Below, one piece after another: positions 32,325-43,825 of a stretch of 64,000 nucleotides of DNA (position 1 is its first letter; each line of letters begins with the position of its first letter). Below the pieces are notes generated by a model. It saw only the letters and a program-made list of their open reading frames with translations. It was not told the origin of the DNA and ran no database searches. A program made the translations under genes and the position numbers. The stretch covers positions 10,850,501 to 10,914,500 of the forward strand of contig OU015569.1 in assembly GCA_907165135.1 (NCBI GenBank), given 5' to 3'. Source of the DNA: Oikopleura dioica. Its lineage: Eukaryota > Chordata > Appendicularia > Copelata > Oikopleuridae.

Positions 32325-34472
32325 ATGAGCTGGAGACCTCCTTCGCGAATTGACCCACGGAAACCGGCCAGAGATCAGACAAAGAGTCAGCAAGAGATTT
32401 ACCAAGGAACGGTTATCAGAACTTTTTCATTTCTTCCCGGATTTTCGTGACCAAAAATAATAGAGCGAAATTTGGGACGGCGCGAAAACGGATACGCTCT
32501 TCCCCGAGAGCTACATACAAGAGTTTTTAGGGATGAAAGTTCCTCGACGATCAACAGCTTTTCGACCAGGGCTGATACGTTTTATCAACCTCCATCAACA
32601 ATAGGAGCGCGTTCACCGAGTTCCAAGGCTATTTCCTTTTTTTCCTTTCGTGAATTCTAAAAAAGTCGATTTGGACAACTTCGAAGATCGAGCAGATTTC
32701 TCTCAATTTTCAAATTTGCCATCTGGAATCGGCGCCCGTCCTGGCCGCATTTCCCAAGCCGCGACGTATATCTCAGACGGGGAATTTTCGCTTCCAGATC
32801 CGATGTCGCAGATGGGATACTCTCATGCTTCGATTCCCAGGGATGGCAGATACCAGGGGCAGCCATCCTTGCCCGTGTTTGGGAGTCGAATTGGCAGCGA
32901 AAACTCATTCCAGCGAAAACGGTAAGGAATAAGAGGAGCTTTTCATTTTGAATTGATGTTTATAGCAAAAATTCTGCTCCGATCAGCACTTGCGTCATCA
33001 CTGGCAAAAATAATAACAGAAGCCAGAATGTTAATAGGAAACGGAACAACCATACTCATATAACATGAATATTAATAGTATTAGTAATGATAAACAATGT
33101 CAGTTCTGTTGAAAGATCAGCATCCTCAAGCTCCCATCGCATCCGGCTAGATTTGACGATCGACAATCATAATCATAATGCATCAGGTGTCGCTAGAACT
33201 ACTTCCAGTCGACTGATTCCTGGTTATTCTTTCAGAGTCAATCGATTTGACAGGCGACGATGAGGAGGAGGAGGAAGAACTTCGCTTCATGGAAGACTAT
33301 CCGCCAGTGCCCGAGACTCCCAAAGACCCTCCTGGGCCAATTATCCAGCACGAGCGCGTGGACCCGATGAAATTTTTGCCCTTTTTTGACCAAAACCTTG
33401 GCGTCAGTTCCGTCCTCAAATCTAAGAACAAAAATATTGTGAAATTCAACGAGCACGACGAAATCAAAATTAAAGTTATTATGGCGCGAGGAAGAGTTCA
33501 AAATTATAAACAAAAAAAATAACTACCGTTATTCAACAACTATAAGTATTGAACTCTGTAAAAGTTGAAGTGATCGACGGAACGACCTACTTGCGCGACC
33601 CTTACAGTCTGTCCGACACTACAACAACTACTATCATTGGTTCGTCGGACTAGTTATCATTAGGATTATCATTCGAGCTGCCCCTAACCCAAACCCTAAC
33701 CCAGGGGGCTACGCCCCCTCCCCCGGAACCCCGTTTCCCCCACCTAAGCCTGGGGGGGCGTCACCCCCCCCCCCCCGTTAAGAGTTCCCAGTCCCTAACC
33801 CTAACCACTAGCCCAGATTCTAGACTCTAGAGATACTGGATGGCTTGAATCATAGGCTCGAATGATAGCCCCTCTCTTCGACCAGAAACTTATGCAAAAT
33901 TTCAGCCACTTTTGATGATGTAAAATACTGCCTGCGACACCAAGACCTTGTCATGCTGACCGATGTGAGAGCAGAAGTATGTTTTAAATTTAATTACTAT
34001 TTCGCAGCATCGCTTTTTTAAGTACAAGTTGGCGTTTGATACACAAGCAGAACCAACGATGAGTGTTCACAAAATCATCTTCTTCATTCACGAGCAAAAC
34101 GTTGTTTTCTCCGCTTACGGTAAGTGCTTATCTGCGTTGAAAATTAACAAGCAATAAATGAACATTGTAGCTCAGCCGTTCGAGTGGAAGTTTGAGCCTG
34201 GGCCAGTGAGTCCCCAATCCTTCTCTCGGTACCAGGAATCATACGATGACGAGCTACAACTGCCAGACGCAAAGAGCTTCAACGAGGAGTTTTCCAAAAC
34301 TCGCTCCGCGGGTTCAGAAGGTCTCTCCTCACCTGGCTCCTCATCCGAAACTCAAGAGCAAGGGGAAGAAACAATTTTGGAGAAGAGCACTTCGAACGAC
34401 TTCGATTTGAGCTTCAACGATGCTCATTTAGGCAATGACAATATGAATATTGGAGAAATGGAAACTAATTGA
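32325..34472 (+). CDS. Unrecognised intracellular protein with disordered N-terminus and beta-rich middle
   Basis: Nine exons (32325-32406, 32464-32619, 32666-32921, 32966-33003, 33236-33490, 33565-33639, 33906-33976, 34023-34119, 34171-34472) close in frame to 443 aa. Three introns are non-GT: 32407-32463 and 33491-33564 are GA-AG, and 33004-33235 is GC-AG (least certain; without it exon 4 runs to a stop near 33066). The first 180 residues are Ser/Arg/Pro-rich. An acidic patch (DDEEEEEE) precedes a folded-looking region (MKFLPFFDQNLG, KVIMARVEVIDGTTYLRD, LVMLTDVRAEYKL). The tail is Ser/Glu-rich. There is no signal peptide or membrane helix. Confidence 0.65.
33667..33872. repeat. Intronic fold-back with interstitial telomere repeats
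   Basis: Arms GATTATCATTCGAGC (from 33664) and GCTCGAATGATAG (to about 33868) are inverted. The loop holds CCCCTAACCCAAACCCTAACCC, a second CCCTAACCCTAACC near 33792, and the same GC-rich core (GGCTACGCCCCCTCCCCCGG) as the element at 13239-13472. It sits in intron 6 of the unrecognised gene. Confidence 0.7.
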
Positions 34473-34900
34473 TTCTTCCTTGCATGATTCTCAGTATCTT
34501 TTGTTTTTAATAAAAAAAAAGAAAATGCCAATAAAAAATAGGTCCCAAATTCAAACTTTAACGGATTGAGACCCTTATTTTTCTTTTTGTTTTTTTTTCT
34601 TTTCGATGAAGACGTTCCACACTGACGGATAATTTCGGCTTCTGCCGTTGCGCTTGACCTCCGGCAATTCGGTAAAACGAACCCACAAAGCATTTTATTT
34701 CTGAAAAAAGATCGAAGCTGGATTGAGAAAACTCAACCCTTTTCTTCAAAAAGTAGAGACAGGAAAAACAAACTCTCCGGTAGCTACCTGTAGCATAAGC
34801 ATTTCGCCGAATGCAGCGAGGAAAGAAGAAAAGAACATGGACAGTGTGAGGTAGAGTCCGCATTTTCAAATCTAGGCTAGTCAGTGTGGGCACTCAACAC

Positions 34901-35328
34901 CAGGGTTCGGTATTTTGAACTCGCAAAATTATTCGTTTTTCATTTGAATTTCTATTTATTCGTTTACGAATATTCTCTAATGAGCGAATATGCAAAACGA
35001 ATGAAAACGAATTTTCTCGGAGAATTTTTCAGAAATTCAGCGAATTTCTCAAATATTCGCTTTGCCGCGCGCTCTGATTGGTCGGGCTTTGACGTTGCGC
35101 AGCCTATAATTTTATTTTCACCGCCCAAATAACCTTAAAGCTCGCGGGCGCCACCCTTTTCTCACCCGCGGCCCTGGAGTTCAGCCAATCCAGGGCTGTA
35201 CGCTCAATTTCGAGCGAATATTCGCCCGAATAGGCGATTCGCGAACAATCGCTCATTCGCTTAAGAAAAGAGCATATTCGCTGCGTGTATTGGCGAATTT
35301 TTCGACGAATTCAAAATACCGAACCCTG
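34901..35328. mobile_element. hAT-like fold-back MITE, 8-bp target duplication CTCAACAC
   Basis: Terminal repeats CAGGGTTCGGTATTTTGAA and TTCAAAATACCGAACCCTG are perfect inverted copies. CTCAACAC flanks both ends (34893-34900 and 35329-35336). The interior is rich in GAATATTCGC and ATTCGTTT words in both orientations. There is no open frame. Confidence 0.92.
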
Positions 35329-35573
35329 CTCAACACGCGTGATACTCTCACTTCTATGCTTTTTAAAAAATGACGAAGAAAAAATAATTGATGTTTATTT
35401 GATTCCTAGCCCATCTGTTAACGAAGAAGTTGGTTGATTTTTTTTAATTTGGAAGGGATTTTTTAGCTAAAATTTAAAACTTCCAACAAAGAAATAACTT
35501 TTTCTCCTCGTTTTTTATGAAAATTGGGTTATTTTTAGCCGTTAGAGAGAAAGAGTGTCGCTCTATTTTTAGA

Positions 35574-35752
35574 CTGGGCTCGGCAACCTGTGTAAAAAAC
35601 CTGACTCAGGTTTTCAAGAGCTAAAATGAAAAGTCGCGTAGCAATACAATCACTCTTATCAGTATTAAAATATTGGCGAAGCCGCTTTGCGGCTTTTCAT
35701 TTTAGCTCTTGAAAACCTTAGTCAGGTTTTCTACACAGGTTGCCGAGCCCTG
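35574..35752. mobile_element. hAT-like fold-back MITE, 8-bp target duplication TTTTTAGA
   Basis: Nearly a perfect 179-bp hairpin. The ~60-bp arms begin CTGGGCTCGGCAACCTGTGT and end ACACAGGTTGCCGAGCCCTG. TTTTTAGA flanks both sides (35566-35573, 35753-35760). The terminus is shared with the element at 11801-12403. High arm identity implies a recent insertion. Confidence 0.93.
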
Positions 35753-36414
35753 TTTTTAGAGTAGAGCTGGAAGAATATCCATACTGAATAATGAAAGAGT
35801 CAAAGAGTTCCAGTTGGAATAGCCTTTACTCAAATATTTATTCTTTTTAGCGTCATTTCTTACCTGAAATATTTAAATCAAAGACTAGCTAGAATACAGA
35901 TTTTAGTTCTGAAATTAGCTGGCTCCGAGCGCTCAGCTGGATAATTATGATCGCCAAAATTAATCGGCGGCGATGCGTGACGATTCTACTGAAAAAGATC
36001 CGTTGCTAGAGCTCTATTCATTCGCTCTATTCATTTTATTCGTAACGTAAAAACTACTCAGCTTTTAATTGTGCTGGAAAGAAAATTTTCATATAAGCTC
36101 GGTTTCTGTTTCAGAGAAGTAAGAAATTGAATTGTGAAGCTCAATTTTAAGTAGCTCCATTCTTTTTTCTCCTTTTCTCGAATTCAAGTGTGCTTCAGAT
36201 TCTTTAATATTCATCGAACGTGGCCGAAAACGGCTCGGATCACTTCACTAGAAATTTGAGATCAAATTTATTTTGGAAAGAAAGGTTTTTTTTAATTCTA
36301 AGAGTTTTTCTTTTTCAAAAAAAGGTATTTGAGAAAAGAGAAAGAGAAACTCAATTTTTGGGAAATCAAATTGAAGTTTATCGACTTTGATTACTTTAAA
36401 AAAAAATTGTTTAG

Positions 36415-37321
36415 CGGCGGGAGCACGGGGACTGGAACTCGTCGAGGTTCTGACTTATCTCACGTGCGACGCGGCGGGCTCGAACTCCGCTACCCATCGC
36501 AGTTCAAGAAAATCGACTCGGTCATAATCGAAGAAGACGAGTACCGCTCGACCAAGAATGACCGCACGGTCAACTACAGAAAGTGCGTCTGCCCCTTTAT
36601 CGTCGGCGTCGTCTTGATGATCGCCGGCATTGTCCAACGTGAGTCATACAGTCACCTACAGTTGTTTTACAACGTTTTTACAGTCGGCGTTGGCCTCGCG
36701 CTGCGGGATACGTTGGACACGTTGGGTTATTCCGGCGGCATCAGCATCCTTTTCGCGATAATGTGCATGATGCTGTGGTACGCCTGTTCGCTCGAGGTTG
36801 AGGACCGCGAAATGCCACGGGTTTCGCTCCCGAAGAAGTCAAAGGGACCGCCAAAGGTGAGTTGCTTCATTTAGAGCGCGTTTTCTTTGAAGCCATTTTC
36901 TGTCTACTTTTGTCTTCACATTCCGTAATTCGTTATGCTGATTCGATTTTTTCTCTTTTTCTAGTGGCTGAAAAACAACGAGAGCAGGACTCAAAGCCGT
37001 CTCGTCGCTCCCGATACACCTGATCAAACCTTTGCGTGCTTCCCGACCAGATCCAACAATTTAGAAACGTAATTCATGCTTCAATCTTATGAACAATAAT
37101 TTGACTGTTTCTTCGTTAGGAAAGCTGTAGTAGAACTGGACGAGCTTTCAACGTCGACCTCGCACCAGAACCAGAACCACCAACACCTCGACCCTACGAC
37201 GCACGAGAAAAAGTACGCGCTGCCAATGTACGAATCCCCTGTCCCTCGGCCGGTCACGCTCGAGCTGGGCGGAGAAAGCAACCCAGCCTTTGTGGACGAA
37301 TGCAACGACACCCCATGTTAA
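36415..37321 (+). CDS. Two-pass membrane protein with long cytoplasmic tail (5' incomplete)
   Basis: Exons 36415-36638, 36684-36856, 36965-37068 and 37120-37321 give 234 in-frame codons. A charged N-terminal part (IIEEDEYRSTKNDR) leads into TM1 (CVCPFIVGVVLMIAGIV), a short loop, and TM2 (GISILFAIMCMMLWYACSLE). A ~120-residue polar tail follows with Pro/Tyr motifs (YALPMYESPVPRP). The first exon begins after TTGTTTAG in mid-codon and has no Met, so an upstream coding exon is missing. Poly(A) signal near 37376. Family not recognised. Confidence 0.65.
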
Positions 37322-37762
37322 TTCGTGATTTTACACTTCTGACTCAAATGTACATTACTGCACCGAATTGTTCAAAAATAAAGGAAACTAACTGTTTATC
37401 AATTTTTCAAGTCTAATTTTTCAAGATTTCTCAGATGCGTATTTTTGAGCAGGCTTTTGACAATTAAGGATTTAACATATTGACACCCTTATTTTTATTA
37501 GAGAGAAGCTTAGATTCGTGACATTACTTGATTATGAGTGTTTGATTATGGTCTAGGCTCGAGAGAGAGAGAGAGTGCAGTTCAGTATTGGTTCCATGTC
37601 CCTTGGACCGGGGACGAAATTGCCGCGGGCAAGGGTTCGTACCATTCTGCTGGCTCTTGCAGGTTGATACAACGTAAACTTTACTAGAAAGGCTAGCCGG
37701 GCGTCTAGAGAACGTCGCGATGCTTGCCTGAGGAAAAGGACTAGAGATAAAATAGCAGAGAA

Positions 37763-40592
37763 ATGGGTGATTTTTTCAACAATATCTTCTGGGTCGTGCT
37801 CGGCGGGGTCCTCTTCTTCTTCTACGAGAATATTCAAATCGACAGGAGGTAAGATTATATGCAAGGCGATAAGTTAAACTTCCGAAAAGTGATACTTTGC
37901 TCAATCATTACACAAGCCCTGCTCTCTAGAGAGAAGAGTAACATTAGTGGAACACCGCGATTGATACGCTTATTAGCGGGCAGCCAGCTCTAGCCTTACA
38001 AGGGCATCCTGCAACTATCGCACGTGTCGATTGCAGCGCCAAAATCAAAGTGAACATGTGTTCACACAGAGCCCTTGAGTGCAGAATTATGCAGCCGTTG
38101 AAACGTTACGTTATTCGTCAAAATAAAACGTGCGATTTCGATAATTCAAAAAGCTAAGTTGACACCCTTAATTCTATTCCGTCGAATTTGCCAGATCATA
38201 ATTGAAGAATTGCCAATTTAAATTTAATCTAAAATTAGTTGAAAAGATAATTCAAATCTCTCTTTTATCTTAATCGCCAAAAAGAAAAAATGGTAAAAAA
38301 TGGTGTTCCATAAATCCGCCGGGCGGTAAATGATTGAGCCTTAAGAAAGGGGAGCGTAGACGGGAATTCCGGAATCGGGCCATCAAAAGGGGCTTGAATG
38401 CGAAAATGCATGCTCCTGTCATAATTCGGACCCTGAACTTAGCCCGCGTGGTGTATAAGCCCGGCGCTCACACGTTAACTGGATTCTAGCGTCTTTCATT
38501 GAGGTCGATTCGGGTTAATACTTTTTTCGATTCAGAGCGGAGTTAGAGGCGGCACATGGATATCACGTGCAGCGCGCTGGCATTGCCAGCTTTCAAGACT
38601 ACATTCAGAAGCAAGAACAGGATAAAGATTTGGCTCAGGGCGACTTTGTATTGCAGGTAAGACTTTTTATGCTGTTCGTTCTGCGTCCTATATTTGCGTG
38701 TTATAGGATCGCCTGTCAGACTGGAGGACGTGGATGAAAAACAAGGATGAAAATGTGCCTCACGAGTTCGCCCAACAACCCGCCGAACGACAATTAACTC
38801 CGATAGAGGGTACTTTTGCTGCTTTATCGCATGTTGTCTTTACTTACTTAAATCCGTATTAGAGGCACAAGCGCGATTACGCGAGCTTGAAGAGTCAGTT
38901 CAAAAAGAAGAGGAGCCGGAAGCGCGAACGCCAGTGCCGATCGTTGATGGCAAGCCGCTCAGCATGAAAGAGATACTTGATCGGCAGGGAATCGAGGTAC
39001 TGGAAATATACAGGAATAGGGACTTGTAAGGAGCTGTTCTATTGAAGGTTGAGGGCGGCAAGGACGAGCCACTTATTCAAGTGCAGAAAGAAGCAGAAAC
39101 AAAAGAAGCAGCTTGGTGGGATCATAGTGACGATAAGAAGGCAACTCAAGAGGCGACTGCTGGAGAAAAACTCCCAAGTATGGACGAGCTATTTGCGACC
39201 GGAACCAAAGAGGATGATACGAATCAAGAAGAAGGAGAAGCTGCTGTTGAGGAAGAGAAGCCAAGTCTCGACGATCTCTTCTCTCAGCCTGCTCCTCAAA
39301 ATACAGAGGAAACTTCTGATTCCAAGCCAGCTTCTCTTGAGTCTCAACAAAAGGAAATCAAGGAAGAAACCGCGCAAGAGGCAAGCCGCCCGCAATCAGC
39401 GCCAACGTCGATATCAGGAGAAGAAGCAATGGACGAACCTCTGCCAAAATTCCTCATCATTGGGTCGACGAAATGCTCCACCTCCGCTTTACTGCGTTTT
39501 TTAAACGCCCATCCTCAATTGCGCAGCCCTGGAGAGACGTATTTCTTTAACAAGGCAAGATTGCGCGTTTTTTTAAATCATCAACTAATAATTTTATAGC
39601 ATTATGATGAAGGAATAGACTACTACAAGTCGTTGTTCGAAAAATTCAACCGTCCAGGAATGGTGCTTTTCGATAAGACGCCGACTTATTACACCTGCGT
39701 CGAGTGCCCTAAGAGGGTCAAGGAGCTCAACCCTGAGATGAAAATTATCATGAGCGGTAAAATTACTAAATTTTAGTTTTAAACTGACACTTTTTCGCAC
39801 GAGATACTAACTCGCCAACGTTCAGTTTGCGATCCAGTTCACAGAATCGTCTCGCGATATTACCACGCGAAGGATATCGGCGGGCCGAGGGTTCTCGAGC
39901 TCGGCGAGAACTTCGAAGACTATCAAAAGAACATAATCCTGGCGGAAAGAAACGCAACGGAAGAATTTAACTCGCTGGAGCTAAATGGACGGGATAGAAC
40001 CACCGCTGTTTTGGAAGATCTTTTTGTAAGTCTTCTTTTTTTTTCCTGGATTTTGAATTACTGACACTTGAAATAGATTCCACGCAAATCGCCCTTCAAG
40101 AAAGCGACTCTTCCTTTTTCCATAACGTTGAATTCGGCCTATGCGATCTACATGCAGTACTGGCTCCGGTACTTTCCAAAGGAGCAACTCTATCTGGTCA
40201 ATGGGAACAGAATGAGTAAGAATCGGACCATTTTCGAATTCTTGGTAAATTCTTTTTTCTCAGGTGGCGAGCCATTTAACGTTCTTGAAGAAATAGAAGA
40301 GTTCCTCGGAGTTGAGAAATTCTTGCTAAAAGAAAAGTTCGTCACAAACGAGAAAACAGGCTTTTATTGCTTCGAAAAGGACCCTGGATTGGAGCCGATA
40401 TGTCTAAGCGACGACAAGGTGAGCGTTATTTTTTCAGTTCAATTTGAAAGTGCTTTCTAGTCGCGTTCGAAACTCGAGGAAGCAGGCACAATCGTCGATG
40501 CAGTTGCCCAAGAGCTGGAGAAATTCTACGCTCCTTTTAATTCCGATCTGCGCAAGATCTGGCCTGACTTCGATGCCCCCTGGATCAAGTGA
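37763..40592 (+). CDS. Type II membrane sulfotransferase, heparan-sulfate 3-O/N-sulfotransferase-like
   Basis: Ten exons (37763-37848, 38536-38656, 38707-38809, 38863-38996, 39048-39554, 39600-39756, 39826-40025, 40077-40215, 40264-40418, 40461-40592) close in frame to 577 aa. A signal anchor (FWVVLGGVLFFFYEN) is followed by an unusually long ~280-residue acidic, coiled stem (SMDELFATGTKEDD, SLDDLFSQ). The catalytic domain shows the PAPS loop IIGSTKCSTSALLRFLNAHP, the catalytic-Glu region PGETYFFNKHY, the 3'-phosphate site VCDPVHRIVSRYY, and a C-terminal GFYCFEKDP...C disulfide loop as in HS3ST/NDST. It acts in the Golgi on glycosaminoglycan chains; position specificity is not decided. Intron 5 (39555-39599) is GC-AG. 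Confidence 0.87.
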
Positions 40593-40783
40593 ACAAACAG
40601 ACCCTCTTCCATGGCCCCTAGAATTGCTCATTGTCCTTACGAAAAAAAATACTAAATTACTGCCAACTGAAAATACTCTCTTGCATTTACTTCAAACCTT
40701 TCACATCTGCGTATTATTGAACATTGATAAACTGAGCGCGAAATGATATTATACAATAAAAAATAAAATATATAGAAAACAGT

Positions 40784-40953
40784 CGGTACTGAAAATGGCA
40801 CGAATGTCACGAATGTCACTAAGGTCACGAATGTCACGATTTTGCTAAAAATGTCACGAAAAAAGAAGCATGTTTTCGTGACACTCGTGACACTCGTGAC
40901 ACTCGTGACATTCGTGTCATTCGTGACATTCGTGAACTTTTCAGCAGTATCGA
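40784..40953. mobile_element. Fold-back element made of ATGTCACGA units, target duplication AGAAAACAGT
   Basis: AGAAAACAGT occurs immediately before (40774-40783) and after (40954-40963) the element. Left CACGAATGTCACGAATGTCAC units and right GTGACATTCGTGAAC units are inverted, with outer arms CGGTACTGAAAA and TTTTCAGCAGTATCG. It inserted just downstream of the sulfotransferase poly(A) region. Confidence 0.78.
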
Positions 40954-41666
40954 AGAAAACAGTGGCAATTTTTGACTGTAGCTGGAAAATAAGGCTTTGA
41001 AAATCTTTCCTTTCAATATTTTGATCGTCGAGCGCGATATGATCAGGCACGCTAAATGTGCAGATTTGCGCGCAGTCGTCGGGTCCGTGTTGGTCTGGAT
41101 GGACACGGGCCCGCCCGGCGACCAACCGGTCTCGGGTTCGAATCGTCACAGGTGAGTGTCGTCCGAGCTGAGCCGTATACTCAGCTCGAACTCTGAAAGT
41201 CGATTACTACAAACAAAAACCAGCTCAACGGCGATGCCCACCGCAGAAGCCGACGAGTGAGGTTCTTCAGGCGCAAGACATGGCCTGGAGTTTTTGTCAA
41301 AAATTTTCAATGAAGAGCTCTCTTGAGTGAATGGAGCATAAAAATAGTGCTGCGGTTTCATTTGTTGTTATGATTTTCTATGTGAGAAAGTATTTGTTGT
41401 AGCAGCGTTAAAACATTCCGATTCAAGTGATTTACGCGCGTTTCCATGAAAAACTCTAGGGACCTGGGCGCCAACAGCTCGAATTTTTTGTGTAATAAAA
41501 AATTTTTCACCGCTTTATAGCGTCGTATACGTCAGTGCGTCACGATTTTGGACCGTCTTCTATTCCAACCGCAGAACATGGAATGCTCAATGCTGCTTTG
41601 GCTTCTATTCATTCAATGAATGAATATATTATTATCATTGAGGTTTTATACAAGCTGTTCTTACAG

Positions 41667-42295
41667 TTGATCTGAGCGGTGCAGATTCTTTTCTGGAATT
41701 CGCGCCGCTGGAGAATGTGTCCTCGGAAGATTGGCAAAGTAGAAGAATGGGTAAATTCATAATAATAGTTCGCCCTTCTTTCAACGCACCGTTCTTTCTT
41801 CCTTTCATTAATCGGGATTATCTTACAGTCATTAGCTTGGATACACGGCTGTCGGCTTTGATTAGAGAAGCAAGTCGAGCATTAGTCATTTTAGCTTCTC
41901 GAATTTTCCAAGGACGAATGCGACCTTGGAAGGTCACTTCTATTTTCGAAAATTCAGTGTCGAAATTAGCAATATTTTATTTGTTGAATTTAACGATTAA
42001 TATTTCAAATATTATATTTGCGAACTTGAAATAACTAAACTAAATAACGCGATGAGGAAAATCAACGGAAGTTTTACGCAAAGTTTTTCTCTGAGCATAA
42101 TTTCCATCGAACTTGGCAGGAAAGATAGCGCGTCAGGAGAAGCACCTGCTCAAAGACATGAAAACTCACACTGCTTCAATGTTTCAAATCTGCCCCAAAT
42201 TGACGCATAATCTGCCGCCTTACAAGTGGAAACTGCCACCGGGGAATGCAGCTTCCAACTTGGCTAGAACTTGTTGGAATTATTTTTCCAAATAA
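41667..42295 (+). CDS. Fragment of a small unrecognised protein (5' unresolved)
   Basis: Two exons in matching phase, 41667-41750 (LSGADSFLEFAPLENVSSEDWQ) and 42120-42295 (KIARQEKHLLKDMKTH, ending CWNYFSK), are joined by a GT-AG intron of 369 bp. The first follows TTCTTACAG, so it is either internal or trans-spliced. In the latter case translation would begin at the Met just before the intron. A nearby plus-strand stretch at 41560-41640 does not fit in phase. Confidence 0.4.
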
Positions 42296-43265
42296 GTGGC
42301 CGATTGTTTTTCTTGCTCTGAGAAAAGAGAGACTAGTCTTCTATTAGACCGTAGACCGTCTAAAGATAAATCAGCATCGACGGATTTTCAAGCTTCATCT
42401 TCAATTTTGATAATTCTATTTTCCAGACAGCAGTTTTCCGGCTAGCATTTTAGACAATTAAATCACTCTCCGAATTAAAGAGAGAATTTAATAATCTAAT
42501 CGACAATTCGCTTTGCTTATCATTTTTTTCTGAAAAGTTTAACCTCACGACGCATTAAAAACCAAAAATATGGTGTTTTTTAAAATTTCCATTTTTCGAA
42601 GGGGTGGTCCTTAAAATCAAGTCTATTTTGATTATTTTATTTTTCAAGAAAAATAGCCAAATATCCATTTCAATCTGCAAGAAATGTTGGCTACTGTAAA
42701 TATTTATTTTCAAAAGTCGTAAAAATAATATTTCGAAAAAGGTAGAGTTGGCCTGGCGTTCCAGGTTAATCTTGTCTAAACTTGTGAGGTAAGCTTCTAA
42801 ATAGAGATTAGGAGTCTCTTTTTGTTGGTTCGTTTTGTGGTTTCTTTTTTCTGAGGAATGAATGAATGGAAAAGTACATATCAGAAGGAGTTCAGTTATT
42901 ATTCAGCGAGGGAACAATCCCAGTACGTTACATTCTTCTGTGACGCCTTCTTTTGCTCCGCGTGCCCAAACTTCTCGAGAGCGCCCCCTTCTACCCTCCG
43001 ATAAAAACTCTTTCCCCTAGATTCTCATCACAGAATTTGAATCCGATACTTGACAAGAAACTGCAAATACATTAAAAAAAATTTAACCCAGAAGAAGGAA
43101 AAAAAGAAGAAAAAAAAAGAAGAATACCTTCGAGAGAACTAATTTCCAATTTACTTGCTAAAGGTACATTTCTTAATATCATATTGGACATTCGAACGAG
43201 CAATCAATTGAGCACCCAATTTTTATAGTCCGATTACTGTAGGTTAGCGGTTAACAAAATTGCTT

Positions 43266-43470
43266 GGCAACTCCTATTTTCTGTAGATTTTCTTCTGGAC
43301 CTAGTTTTAAACCGATTTTTAAGGGTGTTACAGTAATAATTGAGGGTGTCTGACTGGGGCAAAAGAAAGCCCGGGTTAGGGCAAGGGTTTTCTCCAGAGC
43401 TTGAGGAGACACCCTTAAAAATTGATTTGAAAAATAGGCCCAGAAAAAAATATACAGAAAATAGGAGCAG
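43266..43470. mobile_element. Fold-back element with 11-bp flanking direct repeat
   Basis: Arms of about 65 bp (CTCCTATTTTCTGTAGATTTTC... and the inverse near 43466) end in AAGGGTGT. The direct repeat CAAAATTGCTT flanks both sides (43255-43265 and 43471-43481). The loop contains GGGTTAGGGCAAGGG. No coding capacity. Confidence 0.82.
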
Positions 43471-43542
43471 CAAAATTGCTTCGATTTTTTTATACGGGTA
43501 GAAAGAAAATACGAGAGTTTTAAGTTAAAATTTTTAACATAA

Positions 43543-43560
43543 GCCTAACCCTAACCCTAA
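43543..43560. repeat. Interstitial telomere-type repeat (CCTAAC)3
   Basis: Three tandem CCTAAC units within unique AT-rich sequence, matching the TTAGGG family. Unlike the other copies in this window, no arms were seen around it. Confidence 0.7.
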
Positions 43561-43825
43561 CGATTGATTTCAATCATCCAAAAAATGGTAGAATATTCTA
43601 GCGGCATTTTTTTTGCAATTTAGATTCGTGTGAGTAATCAACGATAAATTATCGTTATCATTATAATCATGTCTTAGTCGTTACGTATTTTAATTGCCGT
43701 CATAATTAGCAGTGCTCAGGAGAGAGAAAAATGCCAAATGTCGATTCACATAAACGTGGTTTCTACTACGACTAAACTTCAGACCTGGGCTCTTGATTAA
43801 ACATTTAGCTTCAGAAACAAAAAAG

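Larger units (their letters stand above)
34473..36414. other. Intergenic region dominated by two MITEs
   Basis: Besides the elements at 34901-35328 and 35574-35752 the sequence is AT-rich. It must contain the missing first exon of the gene at 36415; ATG at about 35973 (MRDDSTEKDPLLEL, an acidic di-leucine-like start) is one candidate, but the phase was not reconciled. Confidence 0.4.
42296..43825. other. AT-rich intergenic region with a fold-back element
   Basis: No gene seen. Contains the inverted-repeat element at 43266-43470, A-rich runs near 43070-43130 and an interstitial (CCTAAC)3 at 43543-43560. Confidence 0.5.

Noticed and set aside
41125-41155. GGTTCGAATC B-box-like sequence suggesting a tRNA
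   Set aside because: The flanking bases do not form a T-stem and no acceptor or anticodon arm could be folded.
43543-43560. Telomere repeats as a chromosome end
   Set aside because: Only three units, with genes on both sides; interstitial.
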